DNA from: a virus
DNA length: 40,213 nt
Direction: 5' to 3' (one strand)
Virus record (IMG/VR): IMGVR_UViG_3300034284_002123
Span: 1 to 40,213 of that record
Shown here: piece by piece, positions 7,789 to 14,198 of the stretch
How positions within the stretch are numbered: position 1 is the first letter of the stretch
Layout: each line of letters begins with the position of its first letter
Translations under genes and position numbers: made by a program
Notes under the pieces: model-generated
Database searches by the model: none
Told to the model about the DNA's origin: nothing
The model's input: only the letters and a program-made list of their open reading frames with translations

Positions 7789-8121
7789 ATGAGTGACGTC
7801 CCTTATTCAGCTATTGAAGTCGATGGTGTCAGGTACGTTCCTGAACAAGCCGCCAGCCCTGCTGCATTGCCCGCAGGCAACAGAGCTGTTTTTGTCATTG
7901 ATCGCGGTTTTATTTATGCCGGCGACTGGTCTTTGTCTGATGAAGGCTACACATTGGCCAATGCTGTAAATGTGCGCCGATACGAAAGTATTGGCTTTGA
8001 AGGAGTTCTTGCCGATCCAAAATCAAGCAAAGCCACAATTGTATCCATCCCTTATCCCGTAATTGTGCCAGCTGGATCTGTGCTGTTCAAGATACCCGTT
8101 CCTCAAGGGTGGGGGCTGTGA
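7789..8121 (+). CDS. Phage accessory protein, DUF6948-like
   Basis: ATG 7789 gives a 110-residue protein (MSDVPYSAIEVDGVRYVPEQ); the frame is open upstream, but that stretch is antisense to the primase operon. The core FVIDRGFIYAGDWSLSDEG, then LANAVNVRRYES, then a C-terminal block of short strands (VIVPAGSVLFKIPV) recalls the DUF6948 phage family, in which an RG-W/F-x-x-G segment precedes an N-A-x-x-[VI]R segment. The function is unknown. It is the first gene of the rightward early operon, and its TGA overlaps the GTG of the repeat-protein gene (GTGA). From memory, phage proteins of this family can carry GYGDG-type tails, which would make the next gene its detached tail. Confidence 0.6.
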   Translation: MSDVPYSAIEVDGVRYVPEQAASPAALPAGNRAVFVIDRGFIYAGDWSLSDEGYTLANAVNVRRYESIGFEGVLADPKSSKATIVSIPYPVIVPAGSVLFKIPVPQGWGL

Positions 8122-8435
8122 TTGCCTTAAGTCCGGTTGCTAGGCCAGTTGGCTATGGCTATGGCAATGGCTATAGCAATGGCAATGGCGATGGCGATGG
8201 CTATGGCTATGGCAATGGCTATGGCTATGGCGATGGCGATGGCTATGGCAATGGCAATGGCGATGGCTATGGCAATGGCTATGGCGATGGCTATGGCGAT
8301 GGCTATGGCAATGGCGATGGCGATGGCTATGGCACTGGCTATGGCAATGGCAATGGCGATGGCGATGGCTATGGCTATGGCTATGGCGATGGCGATGGCT
8401 ATGGCACTATTTCAACCGTAACCAGAAGGCGATGA
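8118..8435 (+). CDS. Gly-Tyr/Asn/Asp hexamer-repeat protein
   Basis: GTG 8118 overlaps the upstream stop (GTGA), giving 105 residues: a short lead (VIALSPVARPV), then about 42 dipeptide units of Gly plus Tyr, Asn or Asp, ending TISTVTRRR. The units are GGC followed by TAT, AAT or GAT; exceptions are one AGC and two ACT codons (about 8334 and at the tract end, 8406). The next frame is also open throughout and reads as an Ala-Met repeat. I prefer the GYG/GNG/GDG frame because its start is coupled to the upstream gene and such glycine-rich phage proteins are known. No signal peptide, membrane segment or catalytic motif is present. The function is unknown. Confidence 0.6.
   Translation: MIALSPVARPVGYGYGNGYSNGNGDGDGYGYGNGYGYGDGDGYGNGNGDGYGNGYGDGYGDGYGNGDGDGYGTGYGNGNGDGDGYGYGYGDGDGYGTISTVTRRR
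8151..8405 (+). repeat. Hexanucleotide repeat tract GGC(T/A/G)AT, about 42 copies
   Basis: 255 bases of near-perfect six-base units vary only at the fourth base, which is T, A or G and never C apart from two ACT endings. One unit begins AGC. The length is a multiple of three, so gain or loss of units keeps the frame. Such a tract should be prone to length change by slippage. Confidence 0.95.
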
Positions 8436-8722
8436 TTTTTTTCCCCACCCTTTAGCCCACGGGGCATGGCGGGCAGTTCATGGCCCGGCTAAGCGCTCCC
8501 TGGCGATGCCGTCTACTGCCCGGCCCTGGCGTAGCAAACAACGGCCTCTCGCCTGACACGGGACCCATCGAGGTTTACCGCTGGTGCCATTCAACACTGG
8601 AGGTGGGCGGTAACAAGCGCTGACCTGTAAGTCCCTTTTTTCTTTTACTCAATTCCCCTTCCCAGTAAACTACACCAAAACCACTCCATGCCCAGATTGC
8701 CCATTCTTGACTGGCACTGAAG
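8436..8722 (+). other. Intergenic region without a credible gene
   Basis: These 287 bases follow the repeat gene. They start with an eight-T run, then contain GC-rich sequence with no plausible coding frame or tRNA. A weak plus-strand promoter candidate lies near the end: TTTACT at 8644-8649 and TAAACT at 8666-8671, spacer 16 bases, about 50 bases ahead of the next start. Confidence 0.5.
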
Positions 8723-9010
8723 ATGACTTACTTTATCTGTAAAAACTACCACATCCAGAACGACGGCCTCGTCTGGAAACTGACGATGATGGCCCCCCCA
8801 GGGATTGGCGCTTGGAACATCAAGGCCACCCTGACCCGCAACAGCAGCGTCAAAGAGCGGCACGGCCGCTGGTCGGCCAGAACAGGATGGAAGCCCGCAG
8901 GGTGGCGCCCGCTGCCAGGTTCTGAGATTGCCCAGATCGCAGAAGGTTGGATGCGGGCCCATCCTGTTCCCATCTCTGATGGTGTGGCGGTTAGCCGGGG
9001 GAGGCCATGA
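8723..9010 (+). CDS. Hypothetical protein
   Basis: The 95-residue protein is rich in Trp, Gly and Arg (LVWKLTMMAPPGIGAWNIKA, then a basic middle KERHGRWSARTGWKPAGW) with a short helical stretch SEIAQIAEGWMRAH. I do not recognise a family. The N-terminal half looks like a small beta domain. It begins a run of tightly overlapping plus-strand genes; its TGA overlaps the next ATG (ATGA). The start ATG 8723 has no strong ribosome-binding site. Confidence 0.55.
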   Translation: MTYFICKNYHIQNDGLVWKLTMMAPPGIGAWNIKATLTRNSSVKERHGRWSARTGWKPAGWRPLPGSEIAQIAEGWMRAHPVPISDGVAVSRGRP

Positions 9011-9420
9011 CCTTCCACATCGACTCCGACGGCGGCCAGATTGGTCGTTTCTGGTGGGACAACAGCGCCATGGGTGGCATTTTTACTCGCGCCGGTCAGT
9101 TCAACACCAGTTTCCGCCCTGGCCGTTGTGGCTGGCGTGAATCCTGGCCCGATCAAACTGCATGTTGGCCGGTCTCCCCATGGGGAAAGGGTGATCCTGC
9201 TGATGACTGGTGTCGCGACTTTGCTGCTTTTGAACCTTGGTTTGATCGCATGATGGAAGATCGCAATCTTGATGAAATTGATTTTACAATTACAGACAGA
9301 ATCGAGATGTATTCAATGCTGTGCGACATGTTTAACGCTGGCGTAGAGGCCGGCCGCAATCCGTGGCGATGGGCCCGGCAGCTTGAGCAACGATCCACCA
9401 ATGAGAAGGAATCTGAATGA
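9007..9420 (+). CDS. Hypothetical protein with IGRFxW N-terminal motif
   Basis: The 137-residue protein starts MTFHIDSDGGQIGRFWWDNS and continues with a Trp/Cys-rich region (RCGWRESWPDQTACWPVS). The C-terminal half is helical (AAFEPWFDRMMEDRNLDEID, YSMLCDMFNAGVEAG). The first 20 residues resemble the start of the protein at 10077 (INSNHGRIGRFCWVNS), so the two share a domain. The C-terminal part is encoded by AT-richer DNA than the N-terminal part. It overlaps both neighbours by four bases. No known function. Confidence 0.6.
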   Translation: MTFHIDSDGGQIGRFWWDNSAMGGIFTRAGQFNTSFRPGRCGWRESWPDQTACWPVSPWGKGDPADDWCRDFAAFEPWFDRMMEDRNLDEIDFTITDRIEMYSMLCDMFNAGVEAGRNPWRWARQLEQRSTNEKESE

Positions 9421-9830
9421 CAACTCCCACCATTCGCGAGGCCCTGGCCCGGTTGATTGAGCTGGACGAACAGGCGCCAACGGGGTTTGAAATTGGGACC
9501 GATCCGCAGTGGACCAGCGACTGGGATCAGGCCATCCACCAGGCCCGCAAGGCGCTGGCCCCAAAAATCGCTATGAATCAAGCGGCATGGCTAAATGTTG
9601 CAATTTGCGCCGCTCAGCGAGCCAAAATTGCCATACAGGAAGCTAACAGTCTCAAGCTTGAAGATCCTAGGCGTCGCTTACTTACTAATCGGGAAATTGA
9701 CGAAACGGATACCGTAAACATGGCCTTTAATCGTGCCGCTGGTACTAGAGTTTTGCTTGATTCTGTTACGTTTCGCTGGATGTTTGACTATTCAGAACTT
9801 GATCAAACTGTTATTGAAGAAGAACCATGA
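9417..9830 (+). CDS. Hypothetical helical protein
   Basis: The 137-residue protein begins MTTPTIREALARLIELDEQ and is mostly helical, with QAIHQARKALAPKIAMNQAA followed by a long charged helix region and an acidic tail ending TVIEEEP. I recognise no catalytic motif. The second half (from about 9570) is clearly AT-richer than the first, a pattern seen in several genes here. Four-base overlaps with both neighbours indicate translational coupling in the accessory operon. Confidence 0.6.
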   Translation: MTTPTIREALARLIELDEQAPTGFEIGTDPQWTSDWDQAIHQARKALAPKIAMNQAAWLNVAICAAQRAKIAIQEANSLKLEDPRRRLLTNREIDETDTVNMAFNRAAGTRVLLDSVTFRWMFDYSELDQTVIEEEP

Positions 9831-10084
9831 CCACCCCCAAACCCTTAAGCCACGACCCGCAAGCGGTGCTGGATGCTTGGCTGAGCAGTGAGAATGGCGC
9901 CCGAATGCTGGGCGATCCAAGTTGTTTGGCCGCTGCATTTCGCGCCGCTGCAGCGCAAATTGCTGCAGGGGAGGTCCCGCCCCATGTAACGGGCGATGTT
10001 TACTGGCCGTGGCGAAACGGTCGCGCTACGGCCGAGGAACATTTGCTCGCCATCGCCACCGAACTGGAGGGGGCCAATGGCTGA
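9827..10084 (+). CDS. Hypothetical protein
   Basis: The 85-residue protein has a helical body (DPQAVLDAWLSSENGARMLG, then SCLAAAFRAAAAQIAAGEVP), a GDVYWPWRNGRATAEEHL segment and a short C-terminal helix. The MTTPKPLS start resembles the upstream gene's MTTPTIRE. Its end overlaps the next gene by eight bases (ATGGCTGA). No family is recognised; composition and overlaps support it being real. Confidence 0.55.
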   Translation: MTTPKPLSHDPQAVLDAWLSSENGARMLGDPSCLAAAFRAAAAQIAAGEVPPHVTGDVYWPWRNGRATAEEHLLAIATELEGANG

Positions 10085-10286
10085 TTCTTTTATCAGAATC
10101 AATTCCAACCACGGGCGGATTGGTCGCTTCTGCTGGGTGAACAGCGATCTGCGCCAGGATCACCGCAGTTGCATAATTGTCCAGGGGCAGATTGGCGGTC
10201 GAGCACCCTGGTATTACCCCTGCGGCTGGTGGGGTTGGTCTTATTTGTGCTCACCCCATCCGGCGACGCCCGGGGAGGCGTGGTGA
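10077..10286 (+). CDS. Hypothetical Trp/Cys-rich small protein, IGRFxW paralogue
   Basis: ATG 10077 gives 69 residues starting MADSFIRINSNHGRIGRFCW, matching the opening of the protein at 9007. The rest is Trp, Tyr and Cys rich (GQIGGRAPWYYPCGWWGWSY). It overlaps the upstream gene by eight bases and the downstream ATG by one (TGATG). The compact size and aromatic content suggest a small folded beta domain, possibly metal binding. The function is unknown. Confidence 0.55.
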   Translation: MADSFIRINSNHGRIGRFCWVNSDLRQDHRSCIIVQGQIGGRAPWYYPCGWWGWSYLCSPHPATPGEAW

Positions 10287-10630
10287 TGCCTGGCCCGACC
10301 CTCTCGGATCGCCTGGCACTGGCGGTATGTCGCACCACCGGCAACCCCGACGGTTCATGTTTTGCGATCTGCCGCGACTGCCGTCGTGACTCTGCCGCCG
10401 TCGCCCACGAAATTGCCAACTGGCTGCGTGAGCGGCACGGTGGCAGCAGCACCACTGCCGACCTGCATGATGGGGTTGGCTGCCACCAGCCCGACGCCGA
10501 GCCGTCCATCCAAGATGGATGGAGAGCCCTGGAGCGCACGCAAGACTTGCGAATGTGGCCACCAATTGACCCAGGAAAAGAGGCCGCCGCGATTGCTATT
10601 GCCCGTGAGCTAAGGGGGCCCGATGGCTGA
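10286..10630 (+). CDS. Hypothetical protein with two Cys residues spaced CxxC
   Basis: I chose ATG 10286 (MPGPTLSDRLALAVCRTTGN), one base into the upstream stop, giving 114 residues. The sequence FAICRDCRRDSAAVAHEIAN holds a CxxC pair followed by a helix; a further C at 15 and H/C later could complete a metal site, but this is not certain. The C-terminus is helical (KEAAAIAIARELRGPDG). It overlaps the HNH gene start by eight bases (ATGGCTGA). No known family. Confidence 0.55.
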   Translation: MPGPTLSDRLALAVCRTTGNPDGSCFAICRDCRRDSAAVAHEIANWLRERHGGSSTTADLHDGVGCHQPDAEPSIQDGWRALERTQDLRMWPPIDPGKEAAAIAIARELRGPDG

Positions 10631-11027
10631 CCCTGTGTCATTGACTGCTGCGCCTAAGTTATCTAGGGCTAAAACTCGCTTAATAGTGCTTAAAAAATAT
10701 GGTGGTAAGTGTGCTTATTGCGGGGTTGATTTGGTAAAGGGCTGGAATGTTGACCATATTACGCCTCAAGTATTTGGAGGTACAAACGATTTAGAAAACC
10801 TAAACCCAAGCTGTAAGGACTGCAACAACTATAAGTGTCATACTGATTTGGAGGGTTACAGAAGGCAGCTTCGCAAAATGCTAAACGAAAAACTTGATTA
10901 CCTATTTAAGAGCAAAACAAAAATGCGGGTAGCAATGAATATGGGTTCAATTGTGCACGCAGAATGGGATGGGATGTTTTATTTTGAGCGTGAAGGCGCC
11001 AGTGAACCAAAGAGGCACCATGCCTGA
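10623..11027 (+). CDS. HNH endonuclease
   Basis: The 134-residue protein has a clear HNH fold: a zinc knuckle at C30-x2-C33 and C64-x2-C67, catalytic DH at 44-45 (WNVDHITP), the asparagines of GGTNDLENLNPSC, and NNYK-C-H at 68-73. HNH enzymes nick or cut DNA; free-standing copies in phage are often homing enzymes or assist packaging. This one lies far from the terminase and its DNA is conspicuously AT-rich compared with both neighbours, so a mobile homing nuclease is more likely (inference). It overlaps both adjacent genes by eight bases. Confidence 0.9.
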   Translation: MADPVSLTAAPKLSRAKTRLIVLKKYGGKCAYCGVDLVKGWNVDHITPQVFGGTNDLENLNPSCKDCNNYKCHTDLEGYRRQLRKMLNEKLDYLFKSKTKMRVAMNMGSIVHAEWDGMFYFEREGASEPKRHHA

Positions 11028-11406
11028 TCCCGTTTCAAACGATGAGCTGGACTGGCTGATTTGGCGCGATCTGCGCGATCAGGACGGGCATCCAGAAAAC
11101 AGCCCCGTTCTGGTGGCCGCCGCTGGGGGGCAATCGCACCGAATCAAGGGCAGGATGCAGGCCATGCGCAAAGCAGGCCGGCTTCGGTTCCATCGCAGGA
11201 CCGAAAGCCGACTCCCCGCCCGCGTCAAGGCCCACGGCTGGGAGGTGCTCGGCTGCCCCGGTGCCGGCATCCAGGAGGACGGGCAATTTGACTGGGCCTA
11301 TGGCTGCGCCGATTGCCTGCGCCGCGTTAGCCCAGACCCAGCTGATGGGGTGGTCGAGCCGCCTGGGGTTGTTTTTGAAGAATGCGAGCTGAGGATTGAA
11401 CCATGA
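11020..11406 (+). CDS. Hypothetical protein with small helical DNA-binding-like N-terminus
   Basis: ATG 11020 lies inside the HNH gene end (eight-base overlap) and gives 128 residues. The N-terminal part (MPDPVSNDELDWLIWRDLRD, then GGQSHRIKGRMQAMRKAGRL) could be a winged helix. The C-terminal part has a Cys pair (GCADCLRR) and an acidic end. Its MPDPVS start resembles MADPVS of the HNH protein, possibly a local duplication of the start region. The DNA is GC-rich again, in contrast to the HNH gene. The function is unknown. Confidence 0.55.
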   Translation: MPDPVSNDELDWLIWRDLRDQDGHPENSPVLVAAAGGQSHRIKGRMQAMRKAGRLRFHRRTESRLPARVKAHGWEVLGCPGAGIQEDGQFDWAYGCADCLRRVSPDPADGVVEPPGVVFEECELRIEP

Positions 11407-11690
11407 CCACCCCCGCGCTTTGCTTCCAGGCTCGCCCCTTTGGGGATGAGTACGTCGGCTATGTGTTTACGGAAACCAGGGGCAAGGCCAAAGCGTTGGC
11501 CATGCAATCCGATCCCAGCAACTCACCGCCTTACCTGGCCGAAGACTTTACGCAATGGTCAGTTCGCCGCTGGCAGCAGCTAGACGGACGGCTGCCAGTA
11601 GGCGCCGCCTTGTGGTGCCCACAGGACGTGCCAGATGGCAGTGACATTGACCCGGTTGCCTTATGGACTGACTTTTCATTTTTCCTTTGA
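11403..11690 (+). CDS. Hypothetical protein
   Basis: The 95-residue protein (MTTPALCFQARPFGDEYVGY, then FTETRGKAKALAMQSDPSN) has an alpha/beta look with a conserved-looking helix after a strand, a Trp-rich middle and the C-terminal end ALWTDFSFFL. It overlaps the upstream stop by four bases (ATGA). I recognise no family. The early-operon position suggests an accessory takeover function (inference). Confidence 0.55.
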   Translation: MTTPALCFQARPFGDEYVGYVFTETRGKAKALAMQSDPSNSPPYLAEDFTQWSVRRWQQLDGRLPVGAALWCPQDVPDGSDIDPVALWTDFSFFL

Positions 11691-11693
11691 GGA

Positions 11694-12227
11694 TTGAGCC
11701 TAGTCCCTAACCCCAAACGCCCCGGCCGCCCTCGCAAGCCGGCCGCTTCTAGGCTCCCGCCAGATCCGCCAGATCCCACCCCGCAAGGCCCACCACCCCC
11801 CAGCGGGGATGCAGTCGCAGCGGCCTTAGTTGCCGTGGTGTCTGGCGCCGTGCCGGTTGAGGCCTGGGAGGTTCGAGCTGACGAGCCCCTCGACCGGCAG
11901 CAGGTTTGGGCTAGCAACGGCTGGCGGTTTGCGTTCTGGTGGCAGATGGGGGTGCTCCACCGCCTGGCTGTGGCACTGGCCCCTGGTGGTGCCCGGTGGG
12001 AGTACGGCTGCGGCCGGTGGCCTGATTGGCTGGCAGGGCCTGATGCCGTGGTGCTCGATCCGGTCCACCACCTGCTGACCTCGAAGCAGCGTGTCCAGCT
12101 GCAGGCACGGCTGCTGGGTTGCGCGCCGCAGCCACGGCCTCTGGTGCCGGAGTATTTCACGCGTCCCTGGCCGTCGCTCGATGAGGTCTTCCCGCCTGAC
12201 GAGGACTGGTTGGAGCGGGCGAGCTAA
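11694..12227 (+). CDS. Hypothetical Pro-rich protein
   Basis: The best start is TTG 11694, three bases after the previous stop; GAGG overlaps it too closely to be a normal ribosome-binding site, so reinitiation is likely. The first 40 residues are basic and Pro-rich (PKRPGRPRKPAASRLPPDPP), followed by an Ala/Val-rich helix and a Trp-rich C-terminal domain (NGWRFAFWWQMGVLHRLAVA, EYGCGRWPDWLAG). The GRPRKP patch recalls an AT-hook, which binds DNA minor grooves. It is the last gene of this rightward block, followed by a hairpin. The function is unknown. Confidence 0.5.
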   Translation: MSLVPNPKRPGRPRKPAASRLPPDPPDPTPQGPPPPSGDAVAAALVAVVSGAVPVEAWEVRADEPLDRQQVWASNGWRFAFWWQMGVLHRLAVALAPGGARWEYGCGRWPDWLAGPDAVVLDPVHHLLTSKQRVQLQARLLGCAPQPRPLVPEYFTRPWPSLDEVFPPDEDWLERAS

Positions 12228-12240
12228 AGGCCTAGCAGTT

Positions 12241-12267
12241 CAGTTGTCCGGAAATTCCGGATGACTG
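12241..12267 (+). terminator. Hairpin after the rightward accessory operon
   Basis: CAGT...ACTG and TCCGG...CCGGA form a stem of 4 plus 5 pairs, interrupted by a TG/TG mismatch, around an AAATT loop, 14 bases after the stop at 12227. No T-run follows, so it would be a weak or protein-assisted terminator, or a transcript-end stabiliser. Confidence 0.35.
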
Positions 12268-12284
12268 AATTTGATGCTTGCCAT

Positions 12285-12306
12285 AAAAAAGCCCCCGGAT
12301 GGGGGC
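12285..12306 (-). terminator. Rho-independent terminator for the minus-strand island
   Basis: On the minus strand GCCCCC-ATCC-GGGGGC is followed directly by TTTTTT, a classical intrinsic terminator with a perfect six-pair GC stem and tetraloop. It lies about 20 bases after the stop at 12325. Confidence 0.8.
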
Positions 12307-12324
12307 GGTGTGGTCAAGCTGGGG

Positions 12325-12627
12325 TCAGGCATTGCCCCGGCGGGCTGGGGGGCAAGAATCTGCCTCCCACCATGCATTACGCGAACGCCACCACTCGTGG
12401 CAATGCCGCATGATTCTTTTGCAGCCATCTTGGCCAGGCCCTGGCTCTGTGGGCCGGTTGGCATCGGTTGAGTTGAATGGCCTGCCCCGAAATATGGAAA
12501 CTCTCGACCAGCGGTGATCTTCGGCTCTTTTGTTGTCAAAAGATTGAGCGTCTTTTTTGTTAGCAAAAAGCCAAATGGCTTGTTGCTCTTCGACGCAATA
12601 AATGGGCTGGGCAGTGGTGGCAGTCAT
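12325..12627 (-). CDS. Hypothetical protein, end of minus-strand island
   Basis: ATG 12627 gives about 100 residues; a TTG at 12687 overlapping the upstream stop is an alternative start. The N-terminal part looks like a small folded domain (TAQPIYCVEEQQAIWLFANK, then KDAQSFDNKRAEDHRWSRVS). The C-terminal part is rich in Trp, His, Cys and Arg (GCKRIMRHCHEWWRSRNAWW). The codon use is AT-richer in the first half. It is the last gene of the leftward island and is followed by a strong terminator, which supports it being expressed. No family is recognised. Confidence 0.5.
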   Translation of the reverse strand: MTATTAQPIYCVEEQQAIWLFANKKDAQSFDNKRAEDHRWSRVSIFRGRPFNSTDANRPTEPGPGQDGCKRIMRHCHEWWRSRNAWWEADSCPPARRGNA

Positions 12628-12683
12628 AACCGTAGGTTGGCAATGGTAGATTGTTGCCGAGATAAGCTCCCGGCGGGCTGGGG

Positions 12684-12902
12684 TCAAGCAACGGAGCTGT
12701 ATTCGCCGGATTCGTAGCGAACAGCGTTATAGAACAGTTTGCCGCGAGGGCGCTTCAAGGTGAGCCATTGCCGAATGGTAAGCGTTTCGCACCAGCCCAC
12801 CATTTCGGGGGTAACGGTAAAATCTTTTTCTTTGATGATTTGGTAGATAATGCCTTCAATCGTGACGGTGGGAAGTTCGGCGGTCAGGGTGGCGGCGGTC
12901 AT
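12684..12902 (-). CDS. Hypothetical small protein
   Basis: ATG 12902 gives 72 residues (MTAATLTAELPTVTIEGIIY, then QIIKEKDFTVTPEMVGWCET, then a basic end KRPRGKLFYNAVRYESGEYS). I reject the frame's longer start at 13052 because it would read through a 58-bp control element whose second copy sits at the same distance from another start. It looks like a small beta-rich protein. The function is unknown. It should be transcribed from its own promoter at 12951-13008. Confidence 0.6.
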   Translation of the reverse strand: MTAATLTAELPTVTIEGIIYQIIKEKDFTVTPEMVGWCETLTIRQWLTLKRPRGKLFYNAVRYESGEYSSVA

Positions 12903-12950
12903 GGCTGGAGGTTGGGTGGCGGCTCGGGGTTCCCCCTTGCCTGTCTCCGT

Positions 12951-13008
12951 AATGTAACGCCTAGATAACGCCTCAACTGCAGCCAAGTGTGACGGTTTAC
13001 AAATTGTC
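12951..13008 (-). promoter_or_regulatory. Duplicated 58-bp control element, copy 1
   Basis: This element matches 14103-14160 over its full 58 bases without gaps (about 45 identical). It contains the identical 22 bases 12951-12972, with TAACGCC twice at an 11-base period, and a near-palindrome TGTGACGGTTTACA (12988-13001), then AATTGTC. It lies 48 bases upstream of the ATG at 12902. It most likely binds a regulator and drives the leftward gene. Confidence 0.65.
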
Positions 13009-13230
13009 GCGTTTAGCTTTGGCCTGGCGGTGGAGGAATACGCGCTCGGCAACTGCTATTTGCCCCTCCGGCGTCAACCGCTCCCAGCATCGAGAACACA
13101 GCTGCCCATGTTTGCCAGTGTGGCGCCGGGAGCAGCACTCGCACGGGATCCGCCGGCCGCCTGGTACCAGGCCCCGCTTGCGCTGGCGGTATAGGCGCTG
13201 GCGTTGGGCTGCGGCGCCGGGGTCAGGCAT
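12997..13230 (-). CDS. Small zinc-finger-like protein
   Basis: The 77-residue basic protein has a probable zinc site: C31-x-C33-C34 (IPCECCSRRHTGKHG), H37/H41, and C45-x2-C48 (LCSRCWERLTPEG). The N-terminus is Arg/Gln-rich and helical (AAAQRQRLYRQRKRG). It overlaps the membrane-protein gene stop by eight bases (ATGCCTGA). Its last codons run into the control element of the next gene. Small treble-clef proteins of this kind often bind DNA or RNA. No specific family. Confidence 0.6.
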   Translation of the reverse strand: MPDPGAAAQRQRLYRQRKRGLVPGGRRIPCECCSRRHTGKHGQLCSRCWERLTPEGQIAVAERVFLHRQAKAKRDNL

Positions 13231-13753
13231 CAGCCGGGACCACCGTCCAATTGTGGTCGCGGAGCCACCTAAGCCATGACTGGTATTTTATATTGTCATT
13301 GTCAATTCCAAAATCTTGCTTTGACAATGTTATTATATTTGGCCTCCGTTTTAGATAAGCATTGTTTGCGTCAATGGCCTTTATAATCACTGAAACAGGG
13401 TCATCAATGTTCGCCAGCTGAGTTCGTTGCGCCCGATGCCCTCGGGCCATGGTGGCGCGATCCACCAGCCCCCAGGCCGCTGCCAGGATGGCGGTGATCG
13501 GGGCCAGGGCCGCAATCGGTTGAGCGGGGAGCCGCCGGGCTGCGTCGGTGGCTAAGGCCTCGACGTGCTGCCGGCCCCAGGCCCCGGCTGAGTAGGTGGT
13601 GGCCACCGCTGCGACCAGTGCCGCGGCAATCTGCTGGCGATGGCGCCAGAGCCAGATGCCCCCGGCCGCAATGGCCATGCCGGCCAGGGTCATCAGCAGA
13701 GGGGCGATGCGTGCCGCCGCTGCAGTGGGGTGAAGGGTTCGAGATTTGGTCAT
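13223..13753 (-). CDS. Membrane protein with charged C-terminal domain
   Basis: The 176-residue protein has two hydrophobic segments near the N-terminus (IAPLLMTLAGMAIAAGGIWL at about 16-35 and AAALVAAVATTYSAG at about 42-56). A third weaker one lies at about 80-95 (IAALAPITAILAAAWG). A hydrophilic C-terminal domain follows (DDPVSVIIKAIDANNAYLKR, then LSKQDFGIDND). Codons for residues 115-165 are strikingly AT-rich compared with the rest, so this domain seems to have a different origin. It sits in the minus-strand island inside the early region. Membrane proteins there are often superinfection-exclusion or lysis factors, but nothing here proves that. Confidence 0.6.
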   Translation of the reverse strand: MTKSRTLHPTAAAARIAPLLMTLAGMAIAAGGIWLWRHRQQIAAALVAAVATTYSAGAWGRQHVEALATDAARRLPAQPIAALAPITAILAAAWGLVDRATMARGHRAQRTQLANIDDPVSVIIKAIDANNAYLKRRPNIITLSKQDFGIDNDNIKYQSWLRWLRDHNWTVVPADA

Positions 13754-13776
13754 GGGATTGGGGGGGGTGGTTGATT

Positions 13777-13796
13777 GCCCCCGGACTACTGGGGGC
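13777..13796 (-). terminator. GC hairpin between island genes
   Basis: GCCCCC (13777-13782) and GGGGGC (13791-13796) form a six-pair stem with an eight-base loop in the gap between the genes at 13881-14054 and 13223-13753. There is no T-run. It resembles the stem of the strong terminator at 12291-12306, so it may be a decayed or weak terminator. Confidence 0.3.
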
Positions 13797-13880
13797 GGTT
13801 CGGCTCGGTTTAACGCCTGTAGCCGGCTGGCGATCTGGATTTGGGGGGGGCGGCGCCGGGGAAGCCCGGCGCGGTGATGA

Positions 13881-14054
13881 TCAGACCAGATCAGCGGCCT
13901 CCATGGCGCCGGTCAGTCCGATCAGGATGCCGTGCGCTTTGGAGAGTGCAATCTGCGCATCGGCCGGTAACTCCAGCCAGAAGTCGGTGGCCTGCAGTGC
14001 CTCCAGTTCCTCTGCTGCGTTGGAAGCGTATGCGTGAGGCAGTTCGTAGTCCAT
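13881..14054 (-). CDS. Hypothetical small acidic protein
   Basis: ATG 14054 gives 57 residues (MDYELPHAYASNAAEELEAL, then QATDFWLELPADAQIALSKA), acidic and helical. The longer frame reaching 14201 is rejected because it would cross the duplicated control element. It is the first gene of the leftward island, with the control element 49 bases upstream of the start. Size, acidity and place resemble early anti-host or anti-restriction peptides, but this is guesswork. No family is recognised. Confidence 0.5.
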   Translation of the reverse strand: MDYELPHAYASNAAEELEALQATDFWLELPADAQIALSKAHGILIGLTGAMEAADLV

Positions 14055-14102
14055 GTTGCGGGGTGCGATTGGATCCGGGGGGGTCTCTGCTCCGGTGATC
14101 AG

Positions 14103-14160
14103 AATGTAACGCCTAGATAACGCCACGGCTGCCCAACGCTGTGACGCTTCACAGATTGTC
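14103..14160 (-). promoter_or_regulatory. Duplicated 58-bp control element, copy 2
   Basis: This is the second copy of the element at 12951-13008, 49 bases upstream of ATG 14054. It shares the identical first 22 bases. Its palindrome is perfect: TGTGA-CGCT-TCACA (14140-14153). It lies in the divergent gap between this leftward gene and the rightward early operon at 14289, beside the 10-base tandem repeats. Confidence 0.65.
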
Positions 14161-14198
14161 ACCTTTGCCGGGCAGCGTTGCCTGCCCCCATGCCAATT

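Noticed and set aside
8137-8421. Ala-Met repeat frame in the hexamer tract as a separate gene
   Set aside because: It has only a TTG start at 8137 and no coupled start; kept as an alternative in the findings rather than annotated.
8645-8962. Minus frame of about 105 codons opposite the genes at 8723
   Set aside because: Antisense to a coupled plus-strand gene with better composition and overlaps.
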